A stretch of DNA of 64,000 nt, from positions 1,054,001 through 1,118,000 of the forward strand of contig NZ_AP025172.1 in assembly GCF_003402535.2 (NCBI RefSeq), read 5' to 3'. The stretch comes from Cupriavidus sp. P-10. GTDB lineage: Bacteria; Pseudomonadota; Gammaproteobacteria; Burkholderiales; Burkholderiaceae. The position numbers were made by a program, and so were the translations under genes. Below the pieces are notes generated by a model. That model did no database searches and was not told the DNA's origin. It worked only from the letters and a program-made list of their open reading frames with translations. Shown here in pieces: positions 55,624-64,000 of this stretch. Numbering within the stretch: position 1 is the stretch's first letter; each line of letters starts with the position of its first letter.

Positions 55624-56721
55624 GTGGGTCATGCGGCCCGTAGCGTCAACGCACTGATGACCGCTAGCTATTGGGAAATCGGTCGTCGCATTGTCGAGTT
55701 TGAGCAGGGCGGACAGGATCGGGCGGCTTATGGCGAGGCACTGATCGAGCGCTTGTCGGCTGACTTGACCGATCGGTTTGGCCGAGGTTTTAGCCGGCAG
55801 AATCTGTGGCAAATGCGCGCCTTCCATCTGGCCTGGCCCGCCGCTCACATTCTCCAGACACTGTCTGGAGAATCGGCAAAACCCGGAATGCTCCAGACAC
55901 CGTCTGGAGAATCCGCTGCCGAGCTCATTCGGCAATCACAGTCAACACTTACTACAGATCTACCAGTGCTGGCCCAAGCCTTCCCCTTACCTTGGTCAGC
56001 TTACGTTCGCCTGCTGTCCGTCAAGAATCCACAAGCCCGCGCCTTCTATGAAACCGAGGCCCTGCGCGGCGGCTGGTCGGTCCGGCAACTTGACCGGCAG
56101 ATCGGAAGCCAGTTCTACGAGCGGACTGCCCTGTCGCGCAACAAGTCAGCGATTCTGCAGAAAGGCGCGACCGCCGAGCCCGGCGACCATGTCACGCCTG
56201 AGCAAGCCATCAAGGATCCCTTTGTCCTGGAGTTCCTCAACCTCAAGGACGAATATTCTGAATCCGATCTCGAGGACGCGCTGATCCAGCATTTGGCCGA
56301 TTTCTTGTTAGAACTGGGCGACGACTTTGCCTTCGTCGGTCGTCAGAGACGGCTACGCATCGACGACAGTTGGTTCCGTGTCGATCTGCTCTTTTTCCAC
56401 CGTCGCCTGCTGATCATCGACCTCAAGGTTGGCAGGTTTAGCTACGCCGATGCCGGCCAGATGCACCTGTATCTAAACTATGCCCGCGAGCACTGGATGA
56501 AACCTGGTGAAAATCCGCCAGTGGGCCTGATCCTGTGCGCCGAAAAAGGGGCGGCCGAAGCCCATTACGCGCTGGAGGGCTTATCCAACAAGGTGCTGGC
56601 CGCCGAGTATCAGACCGTCCTGCCCGATGAAAAACTGTTGGCGCAGGAACTCGCTAAGACGCGGCTGGAGTTAGATGCGCGACGTGTGCGGAGGTCTGAC
56701 GATGCGGCTGGCAACGAATAA
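55624..56721 (+). CDS. DUF1016/YhcG-family PD-(D/E)XK nuclease-domain protein
   Basis: A 365-residue protein. The N-terminal DUF1016 helical domain (about 5-130) begins with the typical SYWEIGRRIVEFEQ, and the C-terminal nuclease domain has Asp254 in VDLLFFHRR and IIDLK at about 264-268. The start is GTG 55624, with a stop codon shortly upstream in frame. The family usually has about 25-30 more N-terminal residues, so it may be trimmed. Between residues 76 and 98 two copies of an LQT.SGES peptide are encoded by DNA palindromes inserted in frame. It may act in DNA uptake defence or mobile-element conflict; its role is unproven. Confidence 0.85.
   Translation: MGHAARSVNALMTASYWEIGRRIVEFEQGGQDRAAYGEALIERLSADLTDRFGRGFSRQNLWQMRAFHLAWPAAHILQTLSGESAKPGMLQTPSGESAAELIRQSQSTLTTDLPVLAQAFPLPWSAYVRLLSVKNPQARAFYETEALRGGWSVRQLDRQIGSQFYERTALSRNKSAILQKGATAEPGDHVTPEQAIKDPFVLEFLNLKDEYSESDLEDALIQHLADFLLELGDDFAFVGRQRRLRIDDSWFRVDLLFFHRRLLIIDLKVGRFSYADAGQMHLYLNYAREHWMKPGENPPVGLILCAEKGAAEAHYALEGLSNKVLAAEYQTVLPDEKLLAQELAKTRLELDARRVRRSDDAAGNE
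55849..55909. repeat. Tandem palindromes inside the DUF1016 gene
   Basis: A perfect 25-bp palindrome (arms ATTCTCCAGACA / TGTCTGGAGAAT, 55849-55873) is followed 17 bases later by a second copy (CTCCAGAC / GTCTGGAG, 55891-55909). Both are in frame and encode repeated LQT.SGES peptides. Confidence 0.8.
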
Positions 56722-56763
56722 GCGGATCGCTGCACTGAATAGAAGAACCGATGCAGCTGGCTG

Positions 56764-56895
56764 CTAAGAGAACCAGCGCAACAGCAGTTGGTTGACATCG
56801 TGGGGCCGTTCATACTGAACCCAGTGCCCGGCTCCAGGCACGATGCACCAGTCTCGATTCGGCTCCTGATCAGCAATCTTCTGCGCGGCCTCAAC
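56764..56895 (-). pseudogene. Alpha/beta-hydrolase C-terminal fragment
   Basis: The last 40 or so residues of an alpha/beta hydrolase are readable, with the catalytic-His motif VPGAGHWVQYERP. Everything upstream is replaced by integrase sequence at about 56895. Confidence 0.7.
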
Positions 56896-56897
56896 CG

Positions 56898-57719
56898 GCC
56901 GCGAAGTCGAGCGCCTGATCCTGTGGGCCGTGCTCCAGTTGGGCAAACCCTTGTCATCGCTGACGCACGAAGACCTGCTTGCGTACGAGCGCTTCCTCGC
57001 CGATCCGCAACCGGCCGCGCGCTGGGTGCTGGGTGCTGGCCGGCAACAAGAAACTGGCGCGCGGCCATCCGGACTGGCGCCCGTTTGCCGGACAGCTGTC
57101 GCCCGGCAGCGTGCGCCAGGCGATGGTGATCCTGAACGCGCTGTTCGCCTGGCTGACCGAGGCGGGCTACTTGGCCGGCAACCCGCTCGCCCTCGCCCGC
57201 CGGCGGCGCGCCCCCGCCCAGGTGCGCATCACCCGCTATCTGAGCCACGACCTGTGGGAGGTGGTCAAAGACACGGTCGCAGCCATGCCGGCCGAGACGG
57301 CGCGGGAACGTCTGCACGCGACCCGCGGCCGCTGGGTGCTGAGCGTGCTGTATCTGGGCGGGCTGCGGGCATCGGGGCTGACCGCGACTACCATGGGGGC
57401 GTTTTTCTGCCGCCGCGATGCTCAGGGAGTCGAGCGCTGGTGGCTGGAGGTGACCGGCAAACGCAACAAGACCCGGCTGGTGCCCGCGACTGACGAACTG
57501 ATTGCCGAACTGGCGCGCTACCGTCGCGCCCACGAGCTGCCGCCTACCCCACAGTTCGGAGAGTGGCGTCCACTGGTACTGCCGGTAATTGGAAAAGCGG
57601 GCAGCGAGAAACCCCTGTCACGCGGCGCGCTGCACCTGATCCTGAAAGAGGAATTTGGCCTGGCCGCGGCGCGCCTGCGGACGCGCGGGCCCTTCCGCCC
57701 AGAATGGGATCGAGCATAG
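56898..57719 (+). pseudogene. Tyrosine recombinase (phage-type integrase), frameshifted and truncated
   Basis: One frame gives the N-terminal SAM-like segment (LSSLTHEDLLAYERFLADPQ). After a frameshift near 57030-57050 a second frame continues with SPGSVRQAMVILNALFAWLT, the first catalytic-Arg region LYLGGLRASGL and the catalytic Lys in TGKRNKTRLVP. The C-terminal HxxR and Tyr boxes are missing because the reading frame departs at about 57660. It cannot be active as it stands. Confidence 0.8.
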
Positions 57720-57839
57720 CTGCCTGCGCGGCGATCGCAGCCGGATGACTGATTGGCATGTTGATCGTTCCGGCGCAAAGCATTTACACCTGCACCACGG
57801 CCTGGGTGCATCTTGCCACGATCAGTATTGAATTCTTGA

Positions 57840-58532
57840 TCAGATGCCGATCTCGAACACGATCTCTCCAACACCTTGGATGCCGGCCGTGACTGCGTCG
57901 CCAGGATTCAAAGCACCCACACCGGCTGGCGTGCCGGTGAAGATCATGTCTCCTGGTTGCAGCGTTACAGCGTCGGAGATATACGCGATGACATCGGCCA
58001 CCGGCCAGATCAGCTCTGTCAGATCGCCATGCTGGCGCGTTTCACCATTGACCTTGAGCCAGATCTCGCCCGTCGAAGGATGGCCGATCGCCGAGACCGG
58101 TTGCAGCGGCCCACATGGCCCCGAAGCGTCGAACGACTTCGCCCAGTCCCACGGCCGGCTCATTTTCTTGGCCTCGTCCTGCAGGTCCCGGCGCGTCAAG
58201 TCCACACCAATGCCATAGCCCCACACTAGATCCAGCGCCTGCGCCGGGCTCACGTTTGCGCCGGCCTTGCCGATCGCGACCACGAGTTCGATTTCATGGT
58301 GCAAGTTCTCCGTCAACGGCGGAAAGGGTACGCTGCCTTCGGCCGGGACGACGGCGTCAGCGGGCTTGGTGAAAAAAAACGGTGGCTCGCGGTCCGGATC
58401 CTTGCCCATCTCACGTGCATGCGCGGCGTAGTTACGGCCGACGCAAAATACGCGGCGGATGGGGAATCGGGCCTGGCTGCCTGCGACGGCAACGCTGGCC
58501 TGCAGCGGAGGGGAAATCACGAAATCAGTCAT
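57840..58532 (-). CDS. Fumarylacetoacetate hydrolase-family protein
   Basis: A 230-residue FAH-fold enzyme, close in length and wording to fumarylpyruvate hydrolase. The RVFCVGRNYAAHAREMG and FFFTKPADAVV blocks and the metal ligands in HHEIELVVAIG and VDLTRRDLQ are present. Such enzymes cleave or decarboxylate 2-oxo acids. It is the last gene of a four-gene leftward operon for an acidic sugar or keto acid and may process the keto acid formed by the dehydratase and aldolase. The start at ATG 58532 has a weak ribosome-binding site. Confidence 0.9.
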   Translation of the reverse strand: MTDFVISPPLQASVAVAGSQARFPIRRVFCVGRNYAAHAREMGKDPDREPPFFFTKPADAVVPAEGSVPFPPLTENLHHEIELVVAIGKAGANVSPAQALDLVWGYGIGVDLTRRDLQDEAKKMSRPWDWAKSFDASGPCGPLQPVSAIGHPSTGEIWLKVNGETRQHGDLTELIWPVADVIAYISDAVTLQPGDMIFTGTPAGVGALNPGDAVTAGIQGVGEIVFEIGI

Positions 58533-58575
58533 GTTTCGTTGTGCCTGTTTAGTAAAGAGGGATGGAAGCCTTCGC

Positions 58576-60120
58576 TCAGCTCATGATGCCGATATGCCAC
58601 GGCACGAACTCGTTGTCGCCCAAGCCGAGCTGCTCACTCTTCGAGGCCTGTCCCGATGCCGTCCGTAACATCAGCTGGAAAATTTCCTCGCCGACTTGGC
58701 CGATGGTCTTCTCGCCGTCGAGGATGGCCCCGCAGTTGAGGTCCATGTCGTCCTCCAGCCGCTTATACATGGCGGTGTTGGTGGCGAGCTTCAGGCTAGG
58801 CACGGGCTTGGCGCCAAACATCGACCCGCGGCCGGTGGTGAACGCGATCAGGTTCGCGCCCCCGGCAATCTGGCCAGTGGCCGACACCGGGTCATAGCCG
58901 GGCGTATCCATGAAGACCAGGCCGTGCTGGGTCACCGGCTCCGCGTAGCGGTACACCTCCATCAGGGGGCCGGTTCCGCCTTTCATCGATGAGCCGAGCG
59001 ATTTCTCAAAGATATTGGCCAGTCCGCCCATCTGGTTGCCTGGGCTGACTTGCCCGTTGATCTGCACGTCGCGCCCGACCGAATACTCCTCTTTCCACCA
59101 GCGGATACGCTCGACCAGCTTTTCGCCGACGGCCCGGCTGGCGGCACGCCGTGTCAGCGTGTGTTCCACACCATAGATCTCGGGCGTCTCCGACAGGATC
59201 GCGGTGCCGCCGTGGCGCACCAGCAGGTCCACCGCCGCGCCCAGCGCGGGATTCGCTGTAATCGAGGAAAACCCGTCGGAGCCGCCGCATTGCAGTCCCA
59301 CTGTCAGGTGGCTGGCGGGCACCGCGCGTCGCTCGACCTGGTTGACCAACGGTAGCAGTTCCTCGATCGCGGCAATGCCGGCGTCAATGGTCTTGCGTGT
59401 GCCTCCAGAGTCCTGCATGACAAAGCTGCGCAGCAACGGACCGTCTTCTAGCGACTGCGTCTCCATCAGTCCCTTGAGTTGGTTGCGCTCGCAGCCCAGT
59501 CCCACGATCAGCGCGGCGCCCAGGTTAGCATGGCGCGCATAGCCGGCCATGGTCCGGCGCAGCAGGTCCATCGGCTCGCCCGACATTTCCATGCCGCAGC
59601 CAAGCGAGTGGCTGAACGCCACCACACCATCTACGTTCGGGTAGGCCGCCAGCCGCTCAGGCGTGAACCAGTCGGCAATCTTGCGCACCACGGTGGCCGA
59701 ACAGTTGACCGTGGACAGGATGCCCACGTAGTTGCGTGTTGCCACGCGTCCGTCGACGCGCACGATGCCATGGAACATGGCCTGCTGGCTGCGGTCGACC
59801 GGCACGACCGGCACGTAGTCGCGCCCATGGCCATAGTCGCGCTCGAACTCCAGGAAGCTGATGTTGTGCGAATGGACGTAGCTGCCAGGAACGATGTCGG
59901 TGGCGGCGAAGCCGATGCAGACGTTGTATTTCATGATCGGCTCGCCCGCCCGGATGAAGCGCGCAGCAATCTTGTGGCCGGCGGGGACCTGGCCCCGAAT
60001 GCTCCAGGTTTCGCCGGGAACCGTAGCACCCAGGCTGACGTTGGTGCGTGCAACCAGCACATTGTCCGCAGGATGCAGACGAATGCAGGGTCCGATAATG
60101 CTCTTGCCAGTGGTTTCCAT
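58576..60120 (-). CDS. UxaA/GarD-family altronate or galactarate dehydratase
   Basis: A 514-residue sugar-acid dehydratase with an N-terminal SAF domain (about 10-95) and the long altronase domain. Recognisable blocks are GIVRVDGRVATRNYVGI, SHSLGCGMEMSG, LQCGGSDGFSSITANPALG and FMDTPGYDPVSATG. It would remove water from an aldonate or aldarate to give a 2-keto-3-deoxy acid. The DapA-family aldolase upstream and FAH protein downstream fit the next steps. The substrate is uncertain, since GarD, UxaA and related enzymes share these motifs. Confidence 0.9.
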   Translation of the reverse strand: METTGKSIIGPCIRLHPADNVLVARTNVSLGATVPGETWSIRGQVPAGHKIAARFIRAGEPIMKYNVCIGFAATDIVPGSYVHSHNISFLEFERDYGHGRDYVPVVPVDRSQQAMFHGIVRVDGRVATRNYVGILSTVNCSATVVRKIADWFTPERLAAYPNVDGVVAFSHSLGCGMEMSGEPMDLLRRTMAGYARHANLGAALIVGLGCERNQLKGLMETQSLEDGPLLRSFVMQDSGGTRKTIDAGIAAIEELLPLVNQVERRAVPASHLTVGLQCGGSDGFSSITANPALGAAVDLLVRHGGTAILSETPEIYGVEHTLTRRAASRAVGEKLVERIRWWKEEYSVGRDVQINGQVSPGNQMGGLANIFEKSLGSSMKGGTGPLMEVYRYAEPVTQHGLVFMDTPGYDPVSATGQIAGGANLIAFTTGRGSMFGAKPVPSLKLATNTAMYKRLEDDMDLNCGAILDGEKTIGQVGEEIFQLMLRTASGQASKSEQLGLGDNEFVPWHIGIMS

Positions 60121-60164
60121 CCTGTGATTCCTAAGCGGTGTTTTCTCGGGTGCGGGTGGTGGCC

Positions 60165-61163
60165 TTACTCAGCCTGGATGTTGGCGGACTTGACCACACC
60201 GGCCCACTTTGGCACTTCGGCGGTCATGAACTTGCCGAACTGCGCGGGGCTGGTGCCGAGGATCGCTAGTCCCTGCTCCGCAAACTTTGCGCGGAGTTCC
60301 GGCTGCTTCAGTGCGATGGTGACTTCGTCACTGAGCTTCTGAACAACTGCCACGGGTGTGTTAGCCGGCGCGAACAGACCGTACCAGGTCGATACCTCAA
60401 AATTCTTCAAACCGGACTCCGCTACCGTAGGCACATTCGGCAAGCCCGGGGCGCGATTCTGGCTCGACACCGCAATCGCCTTGAGCTTGCCAGATTTGAT
60501 AAACGGCGCGACTACAGGCACGTTGGCAAACATCACCGGCACGGTGCCCGCGATCACGTCAGTCAGTGCGGCCGACTCGCCTTTGTACGGCACGTGCGTC
60601 AGCTTGATGCCGCTCATCGTGTTAAACAGTTCGCCGGCAATGTGCTGCGGACCGCCGGGTCCAGATGACGCATAGCTAGCCAGCTTGCCGACGCGGGCCA
60701 GAGCGATGACATCCTTGACCGAACCGGCCGGCACGGACGGATGCACGACCATCACCAGCGGCATCGATACAAGCTGCGTCACCGGCTTGAAATCCTTGAT
60801 CGGGTCGAACGGCAGTCTCGAATACATGCTGGGTGCAATCACCATGGTCGACTGCGATGCCAGCATCAGCGAGTAGCCGTCAGCGCTGGACTGCGATACG
60901 TTGGTGGCCGCGATGGTACCTGTGGCACCGGGCCGGTTCTCGACGATGACCGACTGGCCCAGCTGCTTCGAGAGCTGAGCGCCGATCTGCCTGGCAACAA
61001 TATCGGCGCCCCCGCCCGGCGCAAAACCCACCACGATGCGGATGGTCTTGCTCGGGTAAACATCGTTTGCCTGGCTCATGGTTGTGGACAGCATGGCCGC
61101 GAGAGCCAGCAGTGCGGAGCCGACTAGGTGTCGGCGGGATGCCGTTACAGATCTGAGATTCAT
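60165..61163 (-). CDS. Tripartite tricarboxylate transporter substrate-binding protein (Bug family)
   Basis: A 332-residue periplasmic binding protein. A Sec signal peptide ends near SQAND; IRIVVGFAPGGGADIVARQI, VENRPGATG and the YKGESAALTDVIAG region are standard Bug motifs. No TctA or TctB membrane subunits are encoded in the window, so it must use distant partners or act as an orphan sensor-type binding protein, as is common in Burkholderiales. It lies between the dehydratase and aldolase genes and probably binds the operon's acidic substrate. Confidence 0.93.
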   Translation of the reverse strand: MNLRSVTASRRHLVGSALLALAAMLSTTMSQANDVYPSKTIRIVVGFAPGGGADIVARQIGAQLSKQLGQSVIVENRPGATGTIAATNVSQSSADGYSLMLASQSTMVIAPSMYSRLPFDPIKDFKPVTQLVSMPLVMVVHPSVPAGSVKDVIALARVGKLASYASSGPGGPQHIAGELFNTMSGIKLTHVPYKGESAALTDVIAGTVPVMFANVPVVAPFIKSGKLKAIAVSSQNRAPGLPNVPTVAESGLKNFEVSTWYGLFAPANTPVAVVQKLSDEVTIALKQPELRAKFAEQGLAILGTSPAQFGKFMTAEVPKWAGVVKSANIQAE

Positions 61164-61240
61164 GGGGAGTCTCCGGTGTATGTTCTATTTTTGTGCTGCT
61201 GGTCTTGCTGACGACACGGACGGCGTCGCACCGCGTCACG

Positions 61241-62173
61241 CTAAGCCGCCAGCAGGTGAGCGTCTGGCATGACGAAGCCAAGGCAGTCCAGCGCCTGCGT
61301 CAGCGCCAGGCGTTGCGGCTGGTCCAGTTCTGTCAACGGCGGGCGCACAGTACGCCATGCATGGTCCGCGCTTTGCATTGCGATCGCTTCCTTCATCGCA
61401 GCAATCATCGGGAACTGCTGGAACGCCGCACGCGTGCGGTTCAGCGCGGCCTGCCGTGCATCGGCGTCGGTGCCCTGCCAATGCTGGTACAGTGCCACGA
61501 TGGGCGCAGGGTTGACGTTGCCCGTGGCGGTGATACAGCCGGCGCCGCCAGCGCGCATCGTTTCCAACAGGATGGCTTCCGTGCCTGCGAAAACGTCGAA
61601 ACCCCGCGCCCCAAAACGATCGATCAGCGCACGCACATTATCGAGATCGCCGGAGCTATCTTTGATGCCGGCAACCACGCCCGGATAAGCAGCGAGCAGA
61701 CGGTCGATCAAGGCAAAGCTCAGCGGCACCTGGCTCACAGCCGGGATGTGGTAGAGGTAGATGCGCAGCCGCGCATCGCCGACGCCCTCGATAACCTGCG
61801 CAAACGCGCGGAACAGGCCGTCATCGGAAACACCCTTGTAGTAGAACGGAGGCAGCATCAGCACGCCGGCGCATCCTGCCGCCACCACATGGCGGGTCAG
61901 CGCGATGGCGTCGGGCAGCGCACATGCACCCGTGCCCGGCATCAACCGGCTGGCGGAAATTCCCCCGTCCAGCAACGCGTCGAGCATCTGCTTCTTCTCG
62001 TCCACCGACATGGAATTGGCTTCCGAATTGGTGCCGAACACGGCCAGGCCCACGCCTTGCGCCACCAGCCAGCGGCAATGACGGACAAAGCGCTCGGTGT
62101 CTGGCGAGTAGTCGGCGCCAAATGGCGTCACGACCGGCGAAAACACCCCGGTGGGGCGAGAAGAATCTGTCAT
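61241..62173 (-). CDS. DapA-family Schiff-base aldolase/dehydratase
   Basis: A 310-residue DapA-like TIM-barrel enzyme. The Schiff-base lysine is in VAGIKDSSGD and the catalytic Tyr in IYLYHIPAV. The usual GTTGE loop reads GTNSEANS, so it is not a lysine-pathway DHDPS; a keto-deoxy-sugar-acid aldolase or dehydratase is likely. It is the first gene of the leftward operon, divergent from the LysR gene, with 157 bases between them. Confidence 0.91.
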   Translation of the reverse strand: MTDSSRPTGVFSPVVTPFGADYSPDTERFVRHCRWLVAQGVGLAVFGTNSEANSMSVDEKKQMLDALLDGGISASRLMPGTGACALPDAIALTRHVVAAGCAGVLMLPPFYYKGVSDDGLFRAFAQVIEGVGDARLRIYLYHIPAVSQVPLSFALIDRLLAAYPGVVAGIKDSSGDLDNVRALIDRFGARGFDVFAGTEAILLETMRAGGAGCITATGNVNPAPIVALYQHWQGTDADARQAALNRTRAAFQQFPMIAAMKEAIAMQSADHAWRTVRPPLTELDQPQRLALTQALDCLGFVMPDAHLLAA

Positions 62174-62330
62174 GGCGGTCTCCTGTGGATGTCGCGGGCC
62201 TCGACGAGCCCCGTCGAAGCGTTGAGACGGATTCTAGAAACTGGCAGAATTTAGAAACAGCAGAAAACGGCAGCTTCAAACAACAAATTTTTTATCGTTT
62301 GCTGCGCTTGTATCCAATCGGAGGAGCCTC

Positions 62331-63215
62331 GTGGACACACGATACCTGCAGAGTTTTGTCGCCGTAGTGGAGCACGGCTCGTTCGCCGAGGCAGCCAGGC
62401 GCCTCGGGCTGACGCCGGCGGCGATTGCAGCCCGTGTCAAGGCGCTGGAAGAGTTCATCGATACGCCACTGGTAAAGCGCTCAGGCCGCACCGTGCTACC
62501 TACGCAGAGCGGCTTACGCATTCTGAACAAGGCCAACGCCGTGGTGCGCGATGTGCGCGATCTCAGCGCCGTGGCACATGACGACAGCCTGCTGGGAGAG
62601 CTTCGGCTCGGGGTGTCGAGTTCCGCCCTGACTGGCTTGCTGCCACCGATTCTGGAGCGGCTCTACGCTGCGCATCCGCACCTGAAGATCTTCGTAGAAC
62701 CGGGCACATCCTCACACCTGTACCGGCGCATCGTGTCCGGCGACCTGGACGCCGGCATAATCGTGGCGCCGCAGTTCGCCATCCCTAAGGCATTCGCGTG
62801 GCAAGTGCTGGCCGAGGAGCGCTTTATCGTGCTCGCGCCTGCAGCCATGGCGAATCGCGACCCCCACGACCTGCTGGCCAGCGAGCCATTCATCCGCTAT
62901 GACCGCGGCATGTGGGGCGGCATGGTGGCCGATCGCTACCTCCATGAGCACAACATCGTGCCGCAGGAACGGCTGGAGATCGATGCGCTGAACGCCATCG
63001 CGACGATGGTGGACCGTGGCATCGGTGTCTCGCTGATACCCGACTGGACCCCGCCATGGCCTGAAGGACTGCGCGTGGCGCGCCTTCCGCTGCCGGGCCG
63101 CACGCCGATAAGACAGGTCGGGTTTCTGTGGTCGCCGCGCGGGTCGCATGCCGCGCTAGCGCAAGCGTTCCTGGCCTCGGTCGTGCCGCTCGGCGTCAAG
63201 AAAAAGCTCAGATAA
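62331..63215 (+). CDS. LysR-family regulator of the sugar-acid operon
   Basis: A 294-residue LysR regulator with helix-turn-helix AEAARRLGLTPAAIAARVKAL and an effector domain (about 90-290). GTG 62331 is preceded by GGAGGAGCC, a strong ribosome-binding site. Divergent placement against the aldolase gene is the classical LysR layout. The intervening DNA contains CAAAC...GTTTG (62276-62300) within an AT-rich patch, a likely binding site. Confidence 0.9.
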   Translation: MDTRYLQSFVAVVEHGSFAEAARRLGLTPAAIAARVKALEEFIDTPLVKRSGRTVLPTQSGLRILNKANAVVRDVRDLSAVAHDDSLLGELRLGVSSSALTGLLPPILERLYAAHPHLKIFVEPGTSSHLYRRIVSGDLDAGIIVAPQFAIPKAFAWQVLAEERFIVLAPAAMANRDPHDLLASEPFIRYDRGMWGGMVADRYLHEHNIVPQERLEIDALNAIATMVDRGIGVSLIPDWTPPWPEGLRVARLPLPGRTPIRQVGFLWSPRGSHAALAQAFLASVVPLGVKKKLR

Positions 63216-63607
63216 CACCCATTCCACCAGCGCTCGTCTGCCATCTCCGATGGCCCGCTTCATCGACTCGTGCGACCACCTTGCCATCAGAAAGCGGGTA
63301 AGCTGCAGCCCCCACGTGCAGCACGACCGGGAAGGCCGGTTGAACGGTAAATTCCCATCCCACCTGATGACGTCCGCTGCCGCGAGCTTTCACGGTGCGG
63401 CCCACTCGGGCCAGTCCCCGTTGACGCAGCCCGAGTTTGCGCTTTGGAGCAAGGGGCAGCGGGAACTAGCGATCCCGGCAGATTATTTCTTCTTCCTGAA
63501 TTTTTTGGTGGCCCAATTGTTGCGAGCTATCCTTTCCAGGTTTTGTGCCCCCTTCAGGCGATTAGTGATTGCGTAACGTAGCGGTGGCACACATCCGCAC
63601 AGGACAA
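63216..63607. other. Unassigned region after the LysR gene
   Basis: About 390 bases with a rightward 108-codon open frame (63250-63576) that lacks a ribosome-binding site and any recognisable motif. I do not support a gene here. Confidence 0.4.
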
Positions 63608-63752
63608 GGGGCGTGCAGAAATAAAGCCGGAGACGACACATATCGGGTGACCGCTCTACAAGCGTGGCATCCGCGCTGATCGCATGAAAGTTTCGTTCTT
63701 TACTACTTTTGGGCGTATGTGTCGTCCCCGGCCTGATCCCGGCATGACCTCA
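63608..63752. mobile_element. Small Tn3-like inverted-repeat element (TIME/MITE-like)
   Basis: Inner arms GCCGGAGACGACACATA (63626-63642) and TATGTGTCGTCCCCGGC (63716-63732) match at 16 of 17 positions. Weaker similarity extends outward to GGGG-type ends, giving an element of about 145 bases with no coding capacity. The right end resembles the Tn3 terminal repeat at 29859. It looks like a non-autonomous Tn3-derived miniature element. Bases 63753-64000 hold nothing I can identify. Confidence 0.55.
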
Positions 63753-64000
63753 TACACGGCTGTTTTCCCCAGGCATTACCCTAGATACGAATTCAGGCAC
63801 AGCGGTCGCACACTGGCAGCAGCCCTATTGCAGATGTTCGATAACACAATGCCCCAAGCAATGTAGCTGCGCTCCAATGCAAGTCAAGCTGACCGGCATG
63901 CCGGCCGCCACAGGCATCATCGGAGATCATGCCCATGCTCAATATCAAATCTTCTTTCGATCGCTAACCACTACGAGCGCTTGAGCCTGGACTTTGCCCA

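Noticed and set aside
63250..63576. Rightward 108-codon ORF
   Set aside because: No ribosome-binding site, no recognisable motif and no operon context.

Overview
The window looks like a high-GC betaproteobacterium of the Burkholderiales, most likely Cupriavidus or a close relative. This rests on family-level recognition: a KfrA/H-NS-like pair, Bug-type binding proteins, adenylate kinase and class III ADH sequences, and many LysR regulators. KfrA- and H-NS-like genes hint at a megaplasmid, chromid or integrated plasmid segment. No rRNA, tRNA or CRISPR array was seen.

Region 1 (1-15.7 kb) is an accessory island that looks like a multi-gene anti-phage or restriction locus. It starts against a decayed ISKra4 remnant (1-697). 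A leftward McrB-like AAA+ GTPase and McrC-like nuclease pair (708-4523, perhaps with a small ORF at 4575-4895) is followed by two rightward genes of unknown coiled-coil proteins (4996-7113). Then come two very large leftward genes joined by a GTGA stop/start overlap: a 1041-residue unknown protein and a 1290-residue P-loop/SF2-like helicase (7345-14339). I do not recognise this combination as a named defence system. The right edge is debris: fragments of a class III cyclase and an IS110 transposase.

Region 2 (15.7-29.8 kb) is a catabolic block for short-chain or unsaturated carboxylates. It has an AcuR-like TetR regulator, an AtoE-type short-chain fatty acid transporter, two acyl-CoA ligases, two enoyl-CoA hydratases, an AcuI-type acrylyl-CoA reductase, an OsmC protein, an MFS permease, a DsbA-like oxidoreductase, a spare adenylate kinase and an AraC regulator. 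A shared operator-like motif (consensus AGTTGACTGGYCATCTAGT) lies upstream of tetR, the transporter operon and acuI. A related 36-bp palindrome lies upstream of the DsbA gene.

Region 3 (29.86-32.5 kb) is a scrambled graveyard of a Tn3-family transposase and a second ISKra4 copy. This copy is a direct repeat of the left edge of the window, so the two ISKra4 remnants bracket about 31 kb.

Region 4 (32.8-51.3 kb) is a second catabolic block. A leftward cluster encodes a DmoA-like two-component flavin monooxygenase with its flavin reductase, an MHS-family transporter, an aldehyde dehydrogenase, an accessory ribB and an MFS permease. Two LysR genes follow. A rightward cluster encodes a VanAB-like Rieske oxygenase and reductase, an AtoE-type transporter, a CaiB-type CoA-transferase, a divergent crotonase, the glutathione-dependent formaldehyde detoxification pair (class III ADH and S-formylglutathione hydrolase) and a VOC protein. 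Both oxygenases could release formaldehyde, which would explain the detoxification pair.

Region 5 (51.5-57.8 kb) holds a stand-alone cpoB, a kfrA/H-NS locus split by insertion of a second H-NS-like gene with a partial duplication, a DUF1016 nuclease gene carrying in-frame palindromes, and hydrolase and integrase fragments. Region 6 (57.8-63.2 kb) is a sugar-acid or keto-acid operon (FAH hydrolase, altronate/galactarate dehydratase family, Bug binding protein, DapA-family aldolase) with a divergent LysR gene. The window ends with a small Tn3-like inverted-repeat element.
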